Shown here in pieces: positions 1 to 10,547 of a DNA stretch of 64,000 bases. The first letter of the stretch is position 1, and each line of letters begins with the position of its first letter. A model generated the notes under the pieces. It worked only from the letters and a program-made list of their open reading frames with translations. It was not told the origin of the DNA and searched no databases. Made by a program: the position numbers and the translations under genes. The stretch covers positions 620,001 through 684,000 of the forward strand of contig JAWWNJ010000010.1 of assembly GCA_037176885.1 (NCBI GenBank). The letters are read 5' to 3'. This DNA is from Favolaschia claudopus. Its lineage: Eukaryota > Basidiomycota > Agaricomycetes > Agaricales > Mycenaceae.

Positions 1-1787
1 AGGCTCCAGTGCCTGCTCCTACACCTATTCCGAGCATTTCAACCCCCAGCACGCTCACTCCACTTCCTTCTCGCGAGTCCACGCCGAATTCTACTCCATC
101 GGCAACTCGGAAGGCACCGCGCGATATTAACAGCGCTATCACCGAAGAGAATATTATTCTCGGACCGCGTACACGTAAATATGCGCATCCCGACAGCGCT
201 CATCTCAGCTACGCTTTTCCAGCATCACCTGATCCCATCTCCAACGACCCTCTCACAGTTAAAGAGGCGCAGTCTCGTTCCGACTGGCCTGAATGGGAAA
301 AAGCAATGGATGAAGAAATGAACCAACTTCGCCAACTTGGCACTTTCACATACACCTCACTTCCCCGCGACAGAACCGCCGTTGCATCTAAATGGGTTTT
401 TCGTGTCAAACGTGACACAGACGGCAATATTATTCGCTATAAAGCCAGGCTCGTCGCCAAAGGCTTCTCACAAATTCCTGGTGTTGATTACGACGAAACT
501 TTCGCACCTGTTGTCCGAATGGAAACAATCCGCTTACTTCTTTCCCTCGCCGCTCGCTACAATCTCGACATTCACGTTGTCGATGTAATCGGCGCCTATC
601 TCAACGGCAAACTTGATGAGGAAATATACATGCAGCAGCCCGAGCTCTACCACGACGGCACTACAAAAGTCTGCAAGCTTGCCAAGGCAATTTATGGACT
701 TAAGCAGTCCGGCCGCGTCTGGAATATAGAACTCAACACTTCTTTCCTTGCCCACGGCTACATTCGACTTCTCTCGGACCAATGCGTCTACATTAAGCGC
801 AACGGAACCGACATCACGATCATCGCCGTCCACGTCGACGATATGACGATTCTCGCGTCCTCCCCCGCTCTCATGGCCGCCGCCGAGGCTGAACTCGAAT
901 CTATGTTCAACATCAAGAAGCTCGGACCTATCCGCCAGCTTTTGGGCATGGAAATCACTCGCAGTGCTGATGGTTCAATTTTCCTGAGCCAATCTCAGTA
1001 CATTGCAAAATCCCTCGAGCAATTCAACATGCACAATTCTACTCCGGTTTCTACCCCCATGGATCCGCACGTTAAATTGGTCAAGACTTCCGAATCGGAA
1101 CTCTATCCCCTTGTCCGCGACGTCTATCAACAGATGGTTGGCCGCCTTATGTACCTCGCTGTCACCACTCGACCCGACATTGCCTTCGCGGTTCAAACTC
1201 TTTCCCAATTCAATTTGAACCCCGGTCCAGCTCATCTCACCGCTGTAAAGCGTGTTTTTCGCTACCTTCGCGGCACAATCAACCTTGGAATTAAATTCAA
1301 TGCGGGCGGACATTCCGTTGTCGAATTGTTCTCCGATGCCGATTGGGCTAACTCGCCCGATGACCGCAGATCCATCACCGGCTACCTCTCCGTCCTTGCA
1401 GGGGGAGTCGTGACTTGGAGCTCTAAAAAGCAACCCACCACTGCTCTTTCGAGCATGGAAGCCGAATACATGGCTCTTGCGGCTGCTACCCGTGAGGCCT
1501 TATGGCTTCGCACAATCCTGTCTGAACTCGGTTTTCCTTCTACACTTCCAACTCACATCTCTGTTGACAATCACGGCACGATCTCCTTCGCCCAGAACTC
1601 GGGATACCACGCGCGCTCCAAACACATCGATGTTCGGCATCACTTCGTTCGGGAGAGACTTACTTCTCGCGAAGTATCGGTATCCTACTGCCCTACCTCG
1701 GAAAATACCGCCGACTTATTCACAAAGGCACTGGACAAGTCCAAGCACGAGTACTTCGTCTCCCGGCTCGGTATGGCTCGTGCTTGA
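1..1787 (+). CDS. Ty1/copia retrotransposon Pol: reverse transcriptase and RNase H (5' end outside window)
   Basis: The frame is open from the window edge to a TGA at 1785-1787, so this is the 3' end of a longer gag-pol. A Thr/Pro/Ser-rich linker comes first. The copia-type reverse transcriptase follows (about residues 100-345 of the visible part), with WVFRVKRDTDG, ARLVAKGFSQIPGVDYDETF, the YGLKQSGR block and the catalytic HVDDM in place of the usual YVDD. The RNase H domain (about 430-580) shows SDADWANSPDDRRS, SSKKQPTTALSSMEAEYMAL and ADLFTKAL. No stop or frameshift is visible in this half, so the copy is probably young. The protein would copy the element's RNA into cDNA in cytoplasmic virus-like particles. 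Gag, protease and integrase must lie to the left, outside the window. Confidence 0.95.
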   Translation, partial: APVPAPTPIPSISTPSTLTPLPSRESTPNSTPSATRKAPRDINSAITEENIILGPRTRKYAHPDSAHLSYAFPASPDPISNDPLTVKEAQSRSDWPEWEKAMDEEMNQLRQLGTFTYTSLPRDRTAVASKWVFRVKRDTDGNIIRYKARLVAKGFSQIPGVDYDETFAPVVRMETIRLLLSLAARYNLDIHVVDVIGAYLNGKLDEEIYMQQPELYHDGTTKVCKLAKAIYGLKQSGRVWNIELNTSFLAHGYIRLLSDQCVYIKRNGTDITIIAVHVDDMTILASSPALMAAAEAELESMFNIKKLGPIRQLLGMEITRSADGSIFLSQSQYIAKSLEQFNMHNSTPVSTPMDPHVKLVKTSESELYPLVRDVYQQMVGRLMYLAVTTRPDIAFAVQTLSQFNLNPGPAHLTAVKRVFRYLRGTINLGIKFNAGGHSVVELFSDADWANSPDDRRSITGYLSVLAGGVVTWSSKKQPTTALSSMEAEYMALAAATREALWLRTILSELGFPSTLPTHISVDNHGTISFAQNSGYHARSKHIDVRHHFVRERLTSREVSVSYCPTSENTADLFTKALDKSKHEYFVSRLGMARA

Positions 1788-1797
1788 GGGGGAGTAT

Positions 1798-2013
1798 TGT
1801 CATATTATCACATTCCATTCCACATTGTACATTATATTACTGATACATTCTCCTCCTACATTTCCCTATCTCCCTACTCCCGAGACCTGACTCCATTACA
1901 TATTTCATTCCCCTTTGTCTCATGTATCTACATGTATAAAAGCTCTAGCTAGCTCACCTCAATATTATCATCTTATCCTGTTCACTTCCATCGCACTCCG
2001 CGCTCAGTTCACA
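1798..2013 (+). repeat. 3' long terminal repeat of the copia element
   Basis: A polypurine tract (GGGGGAG, 1788-1794) lies directly after the Pol stop codon and is followed by TGTCATATTATCAC, a typical LTR start. A TATA box (TATAAAAG, about 1935) lies inside. The right edge is set at the ACA in GTTCACA as the best match to a TG...CA end; it is uncertain by about 15 bases because the 5' LTR is not in the window. Confidence 0.75.
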
Positions 2014-2081
2014 AAACCATGCAATCATGAGCTATCTATACTCCAGAGCCACCACCGACGGGGATATACAAGGGGACTCAC

Positions 2082-3197
2082 GGGTTCAGGCTCCATGTGT
2101 AGCCAAAGGTTGTATATGTTGTTGTCGGGAGGAGTTCCATGAGTTTGGCAGCGGGGAAAGCGAGGACTTGTGCGCAGTTGGAGTAGACTGTGATTGTTGG
2201 TTGGCTGCAGTTGGGGGAATGAATGGGTTAATGAATGAATCGAATGCGATGGAGAAGGGAGAGTCGTACCGGATGCTGAAGAATTGGTTGATGAAGCCGC
2301 TGGGATAAATTGAGAGAGTGAAAAGTCGAGTACTTAAGGTAAGGAGGAAAGCCAGAACTAAAACTCACCCAGCCCCAACAAAAATCGTCCCAATAACCAA
2401 AGTGCGGAACGTCGCTCCAGAAATACTGGGATCGTCGTGATTGTCAACGACCGCGCGGACTTCGGCGTAAGGTGAATTCTTGTCGTGTGAGTCAGGTATT
2501 AGCCTAAAAAAAGCCAACAGCTTGGAGGGCATCGACTGCTCACGATGATGATCATAGCCGCCTCCACTTTGAGTTCCTCGTATACTTGCTGGTACTCGAT
2601 TGGATCTTGCTTCAGTGTCTCGTCGAAGAGGTACCGTCTTGCGATGGCTATAATCAGACGCGGAGAACGAGGACCGAAGGGAGAAGACGCACTTGGCCGC
2701 AGAGAGCACCCCAGGGGGGAAGTTCTTGGAACGACATTAGTAGGAGATCCACATCGCTAAGGGTGCGCAATCGTACAGGATCGTCACCGTGCTACGGAAA
2801 GGCACTCAATATGGGCTTCAGGAAGTAGATCTCGCGGCCGACGAACCTCATTCACGATCCGCTGAATTGTATCTTCAATATCCTGCGCCTACACACATGT
2901 AGATTCCGCAGTAAGCGGCACCATACGGGCAGAATAAGAGAGCGGAGGGAAATATAACTCACAGTCATAGTCTTGGCATATTCGGCAGCCTCCAACAAGT
3001 CCTCTGGGATCGCTTGGATATCCGTGCCTAGGACGTCCTGTAAAAGGAGAGTGAGGAGCGGAACGGCGAACACGAGCAAGACAAAGAACAAGACCCACGA
3101 TATCAGCCAACCCAATCCCACCCTTCTCGTCAATGATCGACGACGCGGAGTGTGTCGACGCCTTGTCTTTCTCCAGCACCGCTACGTCTTTCTCCAT
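2082..3197 (-). pseudogene. Oligopeptide transporter (OPT family), 5' exons, interrupted by a copia insertion
   Basis: Minus-strand exons can be joined across short GT-AG introns. The start is ATG at 3197 (MEKDVAVLEKDKAS). Later pieces include EDTIQRIVNE, then LKQDPIEYQQVYEELKVEAA, then NSPYAEVRAVVDNHDDP, then TFRTLVIGTIFVGAG, then FINQFFSIR and QPTITVYSNCAQVLAFPAAK, ending in TTFGYTWSLNP at 2082. These match the conserved N-terminal region of fungal OPT proton-coupled peptide transporters, including the first membrane segment. The next conserved block (GPFN...) should follow, but after the donor at 2081 only about 55 bases remain before the copia LTR. The rest of the gene, if present, lies left of the window beyond the retrotransposon. 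One junction near 2,690-2,760 could not be fixed. The family is clear; functional status is unknown, because a large intronic insertion can in principle be spliced out. Confidence 0.85.
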
Positions 3198-4140
3198 GTC
3201 CGACACTTTAATTCACAGCAAGTAGAAAGACTGCGTGGAGGGTCGACCGAGGGTGGGCGATAAGAAAAAAGCGAAGCCCCGATACGCCGCTCTGTTATAT
3301 CTGTCTGTTCCCTTTCCGCCAAGATGGGGATGGAGCCCGAACGCCCAGAATATGATATTCCATACGCATCTCTGTCTGTCAGTTCGGAGATTCCCATCTT
3401 CCCCTCCCTTGTCCTGCTACACCGACACCGATAAGCCTGAACGGAGCCACTCGTTGCTAAATTCAGACATACGGATGCCACGATAAGTTCCCGCCGCGAG
3501 AGCCACATGTAGGGGGTGGATGGATTTGGATATGTTTAGATTATGGAGGGCGATAATCTCCGGTATCTGGATGGGATTGAAGGGAATGTCGGCCATTGAG
3601 CTGTTGTTTCGGGCAAAGATCTGTTTGAAACTCGTTAGGAAAGAGCTATCTTGAGCTTATTTGCATACATACCTGAGATTCACCTGAGATTCAACTCAAC
3701 TGCCATCCAGGAGAGTTCCACTCCAAATGCTGGGCTAGGTATGCATATGTATGATACTTACCTCGATGACTGCCCCACCTCAGTGTGAAAATAGAATGAT
3801 CCTTCGAAGTTCTGTGCCTGTCCACACTAATACAGTCGTGTGCTTCGTTTCCGCAAGATATGTTGCCTGCAGAATTCTCCAGCGTTTTGGGCCGCGTTAC
3901 GGTATTCCAACAGAGATATACTTACATAGTCCGACTAGCACTCGGATCCCTGTCCAGGAAGCTTCCGAACCGGGCTCAAAGGTCGAAACTCAGAGCTAAA
4001 GCGGCGACCAGGCCCCGAGACGCCCAGCCCAGGGTAGCTCATAGTGCCAATAAAAGCTCAAGGGTGAACGCGTTCGGTGACGGTACCGGTCAGGGGAGAA
4101 ATGGGAGGAGACGAGTGCAGAGAAAACGCCGTGTTTGACC

Positions 4141-4228
4141 GTGTTGACGTGATATTGATCTATCAATTGATGGCCGTTTGATGCCGAAGATTTTCAACCG
4201 CAGCAGGCAAGTTGAACCGCAGTCAAGA
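4141..4228 (+). repeat. Diverged direct repeat, copy 1 (copy 2 at 4820-4915)
   Basis: Both copies begin GTGTTGACG, run through ATGGCCG...GATGCCGAA and end in ..GAACCGCAGTC. They are similar over about 90 bases with several substitutions and small gaps, about 680 bases apart. This looks like an old local duplication or two copies of a short repeat family. Confidence 0.65.
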
Positions 4229-5189
4229 AATTCACTCAAAAAACGAGATAAACTTGAGATAAACACGCAAGATTTTCTGTTTGAGAATCGTGAGTATCTT
4301 TATTCACGCCACTATGTATGTGGAATCTGCTCCCAAGGTAATTGTCGGGAGGGAAGAACAACTTGATATCTCGGATCGGTGATTCATAGGTAAGTTATTT
4401 ATGCTTCGAATTAGACTTCTTCGTTATTCCGAATTCGAAGCTTGAACCACATGCCTCTTGAATTATATGTGCGATGGCACCATCATGTCTCTCAATGCTC
4501 TTATACCGACTCGGATCTCAAGAGGGGAAGCGAGCTTTCATGGAGATTGCATTGAGACTCACTTGGCTCAAGGCTGTGACGGGTATTATGGGATAAAGCT
4601 GGAACCCGGTCCACATATTTCGAAACCCAACAGGAAGGGGTGAACGGAAGAATTTGGTGTGCTTCGCTTTGACATCAAATGGTGCCACCGTTCGGCAATG
4701 ATGACCTCACCCACCCGCAGAATACTGGCGCGCAGACAGTCCTTCACACCAGGAGAAGTCGAACGCTGAGCGGGTTCTGCCACGGTCATGCGAGTGTACT
4801 GTGTGCGAAATCAGAAGGCCGTGTTGACGCGGCATTGATCGATTGGATTCATTATGGCCGGATGATGCCGAACATTTTGAACCGCAGCACTGGGCAAATC
4901 GAACCGCAGTCGGAGGTTTGTCTTTAGGAATTTTCCGAGTCATATTTCCTAAGGCCTAATGCGCCGGGAAGAGTCCGCCGAGCCGTCTCCAAAAGACTGG
5001 TCTCAAAGACCCCACTCGCTAAATGATCTTGTGAGTCGAAAACCGACTCTTTTGGAGTAGTAGGTTCAGTGATACTTTACTTGTTCATTTTCGGAGGATA
5101 TCTTTGCTGCCACGAACTACGCAATGTTCTTTCAACAAGACTGAGTCACTGAGGTGGTTGAAAGACTAATCGCCTCTCGCCAAGCGTTG

Positions 5190-5272
5190 ACGGCGACGCA
5201 TCTTGGTTAACCTACCTATGGTAGCACGGGTTCGATTCCCGGCGGATGCATAGTTCGGGAATTCCCAAATTT
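5190..5272 (+). other. tRNA-like remnant or SINE head (RNA polymerase III box B)
   Basis: GGTTCGATTCC matches the pol III box B consensus exactly and sits in a perfect T-arm stem (CGGG/CCCG). A TTTTT run, a possible pol III stop, follows at about 5267. The 3' acceptor strand GCGGATG lacks a full 5' partner at the right distance: CATC pairs but the next bases do not. A complete cloverleaf cannot be drawn, so I do not call a functional tRNA gene. Confidence 0.35.
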
Positions 5273-5887
5273 TTACACCGTTTAAGTTCTTCGACGTTCA
5301 ACTACTTCTATCAAAGCACCCATTCTTCATGAAGCCGAGTTCCGAAACAACTACTTATAATAATTGCAGTTTTTTTCTTCAGCCGTGCAACCGAAGCTCG
5401 TCATATATCTTTGACAACCTTCCGAAGCGGGCTGGAACGAACCTTTGTTTGCTTATAATTAAGTAGAACCCAGGCCTAGGCGTGAATCAACAATGGCGAC
5501 GCCGGAAACAGCTCTCGATGCCAAATGAAAGAGACATTCATCTGTCGTGCAATTCCGACGATGGATTTGGAAACGATATGAAGTCGAAACGAGCTCCAAA
5601 TAGGTCGCTATGAAGAAGTCTAGATATTCCCAAAGGTTCTCTCGCACGAGTTGAACCCTTGAAACACAACATCAACGGCCGCATCTACTCTACTCGAGCA
5701 TATCGATATCTCGGTCGGCCCGAGTTGTTTCGTTTCGTTTCGTTGGTAGATTCCTGAAAAGATCGTATTGGAAGTAAGCTCAGTAGTACCAGTGGAAGTT
5801 GGTAATGGCAATTATCGCTCACTCAATTATGCTGTGATTGAATTCTGTTGATATGGCACATATAGTGTCTAATAAATAGCAATTTCA

Positions 5888-6040
5888 TTGAAATGACATG
5901 GAAAGTGCGAAAATATACTGAAACGACGGTTTTCGGGACAAAAAATATTGAAATGACATGTCATCAAGGTAAAAGTATTGAAATGACAAAGTAAAAAGAT
6001 TGAAATGACATTCTGCATGCCAAAACTAGTGAAACGCCAT
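5888..6040 (+). repeat. Subterminal TTGAAATGACA iterons, left end, about 30-base phase
   Basis: Exact copies start at 5888, 5948, 5978 and 6000. Degenerate copies (CTGAAACGACG at 5918 and GTGAAACGCCA at about 6029) fill the gaps. Most starts are 30 bases apart, with one 22-base step. Arrays like this near transposon ends are usually transposase-binding sites. Confidence 0.8.
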
Positions 6041-6180
6041 GTAGCCATTGGGTGACTTCCCATAGTGGTAAATAAATGTTTTGGAATATCTGGGAATATC
6101 CGGAGGAGATGCCGAGGGACCCCATCGGGCTCAGATCTCAAATTTCGTGTTATTATCCCGTTGTAAAGCTCTTTAAAGCT

Positions 6181-6220
6181 TAAATCTGAACGAGGGGTCT
6201 TGACCCCCCGTTCAGATTTA
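6181..6220. other. Strong DNA hairpin
   Basis: TAAATCTGAACG (6181-6192) is repeated inverted at 6209-6220. The inner GGGGTC (6194-6199) and GACCCC (6202-6207) extend the stem. Short direct repeats CCCCATCGGGC flank the hairpin at about 6120 and 6258. It lies inside the composite element, between the left iterons and the Myb-like gene. Confidence 0.7.
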
Positions 6221-6719
6221 AAACCCTCGAATAAACAACGAATAAACGGATTTGTCGCCCCATCGGGCACTGTGTCACGTATGTCACACCAAGCTCTCCT
6301 CACCTCGCTCTCATGTTCTTCGCGACCGGTCCTCGGTGCGCTCATCGTTGCGCTCATTATCTCGGCGTCCTTGGGTGTCGGAGTACTCTACCCTGGATTT
6401 CCTGTGCCAGCGCAGTTTTGCAATGACGAAACACCCTGCTTCGTACAATGATTTGCCTCAATCTTGGACGGAAACGCTCTGGACACCACAGATGAAAGCA
6501 TACCAGGAGATACCAGGGCGACACTGGCAGCAACGACCCTCTCAAAACTCAATCTAACCCTGCGACACTCCATTGCTCCAATGGAAATCTCTCCACGACT
6601 CAAACAAACGCAGCAGGGTCGCACTCGTGCCGCTGACGGTCGCCAGTGCATTCAAAATTCGGACGCTCTTACCAGCTTTTGATGTCATCGAGTCTAAATT
6701 CGTGTTGTGCAGGGGACAG

Positions 6720-6726
6720 TATAAAA
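6720..6726 (+). promoter_or_regulatory. TATA box of the DUF6818 gene
   Basis: TATAAAA lies 88 bases upstream of the ATG at 6814. A pyrimidine-rich leader with TC runs lies in between, as is usual for basidiomycete promoters. Confidence 0.6.
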
Positions 6727-6813
6727 TGGTGTGTTCCTTCCCTCAGCTTTCTTCGTTCGACCTCGTCGTTCATTCCGCTCTTTCAGTCTAATCTTCGCTC
6801 TCTCTCTGTAACC

Positions 6814-8374
6814 ATGTCTGATAACTCTTCCCCTCCCTTTACCCAACCCAACACCAACACCGAATACATGCATGACCCCGACGGTCAACCGTGGTACCGC
6901 AATCCTGGTGGTCCATGGGCTCCGGTGATGATGACTCTGGGAGTACGTCTTTTACTTTGTTTTTTTACGCACCATTGACCCATTTCAGTCTTCCGCCGCT
7001 CAGACGAACCAGCCTCTGCAGCCTGCCTTCCCGTTCAACGCAGTGTCGCAGGTACTTGATCTATCTTTCATCCTATCCCGTTGTACTTACATCTAGTGTT
7101 AGCAGTCGTTCGACTTCCCTGCGGCGAACGTTGGTCCCATCGATCCCCGTCTTCAGTACTCCGCTCCAAGCAGTCTTCCTCGTCTTCCCCCACACGAAGC
7201 CGCCGCTGCTGTCCTTGGCAAACCGGCTCCCAAGATCGCTGGTGTTCGCACCAAGGAGAAGGGCAAGAAGCGCAAACGCACCCCCGACTCGGACGACGAG
7301 AGCGACGCTGGCCCCGCAGCAAAGCGCGGTCGTCCTGCTGGTCGTCCTGCCGGAGCCCCCAACTACAATAAAGTCGACAAGAAAGCCGTTCTTCGCCACG
7401 TTGAGAAAATCTTGCCGTTGGGAAGGAAGGATTGGAAAGAGGTCGCGGTGCTGTACAACGAGTGGGCTGATGAGAACGATCGGCCTCAGCGGGATGCAAA
7501 GTCTCTTGAGGAATGGTATAAGCGAGTGCGTGTTTGTCTCTTTAATTTATTTAATTCACTGCTGACGATCCAGTAGCTGGTTCGCAAGAAGAAGCCCACT
7601 GGATCCGGTACCTGCCCTCCCGAAATCAAGGACGCCCATCGGATCGAGCGCTTGATCAACAGCCGCGCCGACACTCGCGAACTCTCCGATTCTGGGTCCG
7701 ACATCGTCCTCTCCTCGGACGAAGATGTCGACACCTCCGGGAAACCCGCTATCCACACTGCAGTCGCCCAACGCGCGCCTTCCCCTGCCCCTGCCCCTCG
7801 TCGCTCCCGCATCAGTGCTCCAGACCTTGTCAATCAGCTTTCCAAAGCCTTCGATCCCAAGGCTGCTCGGGCTCGTGACGCGGAACGTGCTGAGCGGTCG
7901 TCTCAGACCACGCAGATCCTCACGCTCTCCCAGCAGTACCAACAAGCCCAGGCCACCATCGAGTCCCTCCGCACTCAGGTGTCGACAATGCAGTCCCACA
8001 TCAACGACGTGGAACGGGCTCGGGATCGAGCTGAGTGGAAGCTCGAGATGTATCAGTCCGCCCCGCCTGTTGTCACTGCCCCACCTGTTGCCACTGCCTC
8101 TCGCAATCGTTCCGCTGTCTACAGGGAGAATCCCGACCTCATCCGTGTGGACGGCAAAGTCAGATGTGAGCGCATCTATGCCGATGGCGGTGCGACGACT
8201 CAATTCTTCTCAGACGCCAGCGACGACGAAGAGAAGGAGAATGTGGATCCAAACTTCGACTCCAGCTTCCGCATTGACGACGACCACTTCGCCATTCATC
8301 CTGCCGACTCCTCCAACTCTGATCTCCACCCGTCTGCTGTTGACTCGTCGTCGTCTGTAGTCGAAGGGGCTTGA
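6814..8374 (+). CDS. Myb/SANT-like DUF6818 protein, probable DNA-binding partner of the Harbinger transposase
   Basis: Four exons (6814-6942, 6989-7051, 7106-7525, 7577-8374) join in phase to 469 residues. Residues 1-100 are Pro/Ser-rich. A basic nuclear-localisation-like stretch KEKGKKRKR and an AT-hook-like KRGRPAGRPAGA follow. The DUF6818 region comes next (about 135-225): NYNKVDKKAVLRHVEKILPL, WKEVAVLYNEWADENDRPQR, LVRKKKPTGSGTCPPEIKDA. Its tryptophan spacing resembles Myb/SANT folds. A heptad-rich segment (LTLSQQYQQAQATIESLRTQ) suggests a coiled coil, and the C-terminus is acidic. The gene starts 950 bases inside the left end of the composite element. Together with the convergent transposase at 22-23.5 kb it fits the second protein of a Harbinger element; that pairing is inferred. 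No defect is seen, and a polyadenylation-like AATAAA lies at about 8548. Confidence 0.85.
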
Positions 8375-8586
8375 AGATTGATGCGGTAGATTTCTGACTC
8401 AAATGTGCCTGCTTGCTATACACGCGCTATACATTGTCAACACTCCTTGCTTCTTACTTACCTTTACTTACACTCTCCTAATCATTTGCTCTGTTACTTG
8501 TGTCACTCATTTCCTTAGACCTCGCTACTTCAACTTGTTGTTGTGCCAATAAAAATGACGCGGGTATGGCCTCTACGAGGCGGGAG

Positions 8587-8598
8587 CTTAACCTTTAG
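8587..8598. repeat. 12-base inverted repeat framing the inserted block (partner 22021-22032)
   Basis: CTTAACCTTTAG here and CTAAAGGTTAAG at 22021-22032 are exact inverted copies. They lie shortly after the stop of the Myb-like gene and just beyond the stop of the Harbinger transposase, so they bracket the Helitron and mariner block. Confidence 0.5.
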
Positions 8599-8994
8599 TA
8601 GATTGGTGATATCGGTTATACTAAGAAGTACTGAGTAGATTGAGCATCGAATTTAGTAGCAAGGAAATTTTTTCCAGCCGGGACTTGGCCGGGACGCTGG
8701 TTTGACATGCCGAGTTCGGCAATCATGAGAATCACGCACAAGCTTTTCTTTGACCACCACCATGGCTCGTACGGTGCAATTGGTTTTGCGAAGGAGAAGC
8801 GCGCGTAGGGCTCTATCCCCCGCTGAGCGACTCCTCGGTCGGACTTGAAGGTTTCCTTCCCTAGTCTCGCTGAGCGACGAGAGCGCGCGTCGCGCGAGGA
8901 GCGCGATAGAAGCGCGCAAGCTGTATGCGTCGCAAATTCTCTCCGAATCAATCCAGATTTCTTGCACCATATTGCCTTCTCATGGTCACGTCAA

Positions 8995-10089
8995 CTACAT
9001 GTCCATCTCAATGTCCTCCAAATCAAGGCTGTCAGTGAACTCTCCTTCAAAAAGAAGCTTGACTTCTCCTTCCGGCACCAAATCATAGAACCACGATAGA
9101 CGATCTCGACTGTAAGTTTTCGTTTTCTCTGCTTTGACCTCGGTTCGCTGTAATTCAGCTCTCAATTCCTCTGATATGTGATTTTGAATCCGATCCAACT
9201 TGAAGGGACGGAGAATGCATAGGCCATCGAGTTTCCGTAACCTTGACAGCATAACATACGCGCTTTGAATGCTTGGACATCCCGCAAGGTCAATACAAGC
9301 GACATCGAGGGAACGGCCTTGCGCGTTGTGAGAAGTAAAAGCGAACGCGGGGATGAGTGGGAGTTGAGATCGCCTTGCATTATAGGTTTTATCGGAGTTT
9401 GGGAGCTGGAAGGAGATTTTGTCGGAAATAGGTTTGAGAGTGACTCTATTGGGGTATGTCGCATTGGGATCTTTCGTCTTATAGGCCTTGAAGTCTACAT
9501 CTGCCGATATAGCGTATCGGCGGCCCTCAATTTCTTCATATATGATGGAGACCAGTGTTCCCGGGCTTCCATTGGAAATCCCAAGTTCAGTTGCGATATT
9601 TTCGGTGCAAAATACCGGCATTCCTGGTATGTACGGCACTTTTCCGCCCAAGTCATTCGCTTCTTTGACAGGTAGTGCCCACGCAACTTCTGCGACAATA
9701 CCTGTAAGTTGATGCTTTTTCTTTCCTCGTCCCCGAGTATCTTTTGAGTGGTAAAGCTCGCATTCTTGATGTGTCGCCTTTGAGAACATTTTCGACATAC
9801 TGAGATTGTGTCCGTCTCGGGCAGCATTTGTGTATGCAATGAGTGGACATCCTTTGCCAGGCTCCTCAATCCATTGCCTGATATCGGTGAGTGCCTTTGT
9901 TTCGTTCCTGCATTGTACATCTGATAGTACATACCGATCAAGGATATTCTTGTCTTCGGTCGTGCACAATCCTTTTCGGAGGCGTTTAACAATACCAAGC
10001 AACACAGGGTCGTCCTTTTGTCTCATAATTTCATCGAGAATAATGACATGTTCAACCTGATGCCAAACCTGAATACTGTACCATTTCAT
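8995..10089 (-). pseudogene. Helitron helicase C-terminal third
   Basis: The segment resumes at YSIQVWHQVEHVIILDEIMR and continues through RLRKGLCTTEDKNIL, GNGSPGTLV-like ISNGSPGTLVSI, the motif V/VI-like AFAFTSHNAQGRSLDVACID and SAYVMLSRLRKLDGLCILR, to a TAG at 8995-8997. These are the conserved C-terminal motifs of PIF1/RecD-like Helitron helicases. No internal stop is present in this part. Confidence 0.9.
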
Positions 10090-10547
10090 TCAATTCGTAT
10101 GTCACGCGTCACAGGCCCGATTTTTTACGAATATTTTCGTACCTGTCACAGGTCACCGAGCCCTCTTATGAATGTCTTAAAAAAAGTCACAAAATCAGCG
10201 AAAAATTGCCCAAAAATCGAATTTTTCGCTCACATAGGTTTTTCTTCCGTGAAATGGGGTCCTCAAGTGCTTTTGAGGGTTGAGCTTTGAATACGGTTCG
10301 GGTAGCTCTAATTTCACCTCATTTCGGCTCATTTTCCGTGTATTTTACAGGCAAACCCACCTGAAATCAACAAAGGTTCCGCTCAAACCCAATTTTTCTT
10401 GTTTCTTGCCCTCCCCTGAGCTGTAGATTCTCCGTAAATGCTGAGTAAGAAAGGGAGGACATTCTGAGCCATTTATGAAATTTTCTAGGTGTCACGGTCC
10501 TCCGGAGGCATTTAAGAAAACCAAAGTTCGAATATTTGGGTCACACG
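10090..10547. other. Foreign sequence of about 0.45 kb breaking the helicase
   Basis: GTCACGCGTCACAGGCC (10101-10117) and GTCACACGTCACAGGCC (10540-10556) are direct repeats with one mismatch that bound the non-coding stretch. Outside them, GTACCATTTCATTCAATTC (from 10078) and GAATTGATTGAAATGGTAC (to 10579) form an imperfect inverted pair. No coding content is seen. It could be an inserted element with a long target duplication or a rearranged segment. Confidence 0.5.

Larger units (their letters stand above)
1..2013 (+). mobile_element. Ty1/copia LTR retrotransposon, 3' part
   Basis: The element consists of the Pol 3' region, the polypurine tract and the 3' LTR. It sits in an intron of the OPT transporter gene that is read on the opposite strand. 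The target-site duplication cannot be tested because the left LTR is outside the window. Confidence 0.9.
3207..5860. other. Region without recognised genes
   Basis: Only short unspliced frames without recognisable motifs are present. The stretch holds the promoter side of the OPT gene, one diverged sequence duplication and a tRNA-like remnant, listed separately. Confidence 0.6.

Noticed and set aside
5869..6357. 162-residue frame across the left iterons
   Set aside because: It translates the TTGAAATGACA repeats (CHFN units); not a gene.
8861..8864. CTAG near GC-rich hairpins as the Helitron 3' end
   Set aside because: The expected T after the 3' end is missing, and other candidates (CTAA at about 8,656 on the minus strand) are equally plausible; the terminus is left open.
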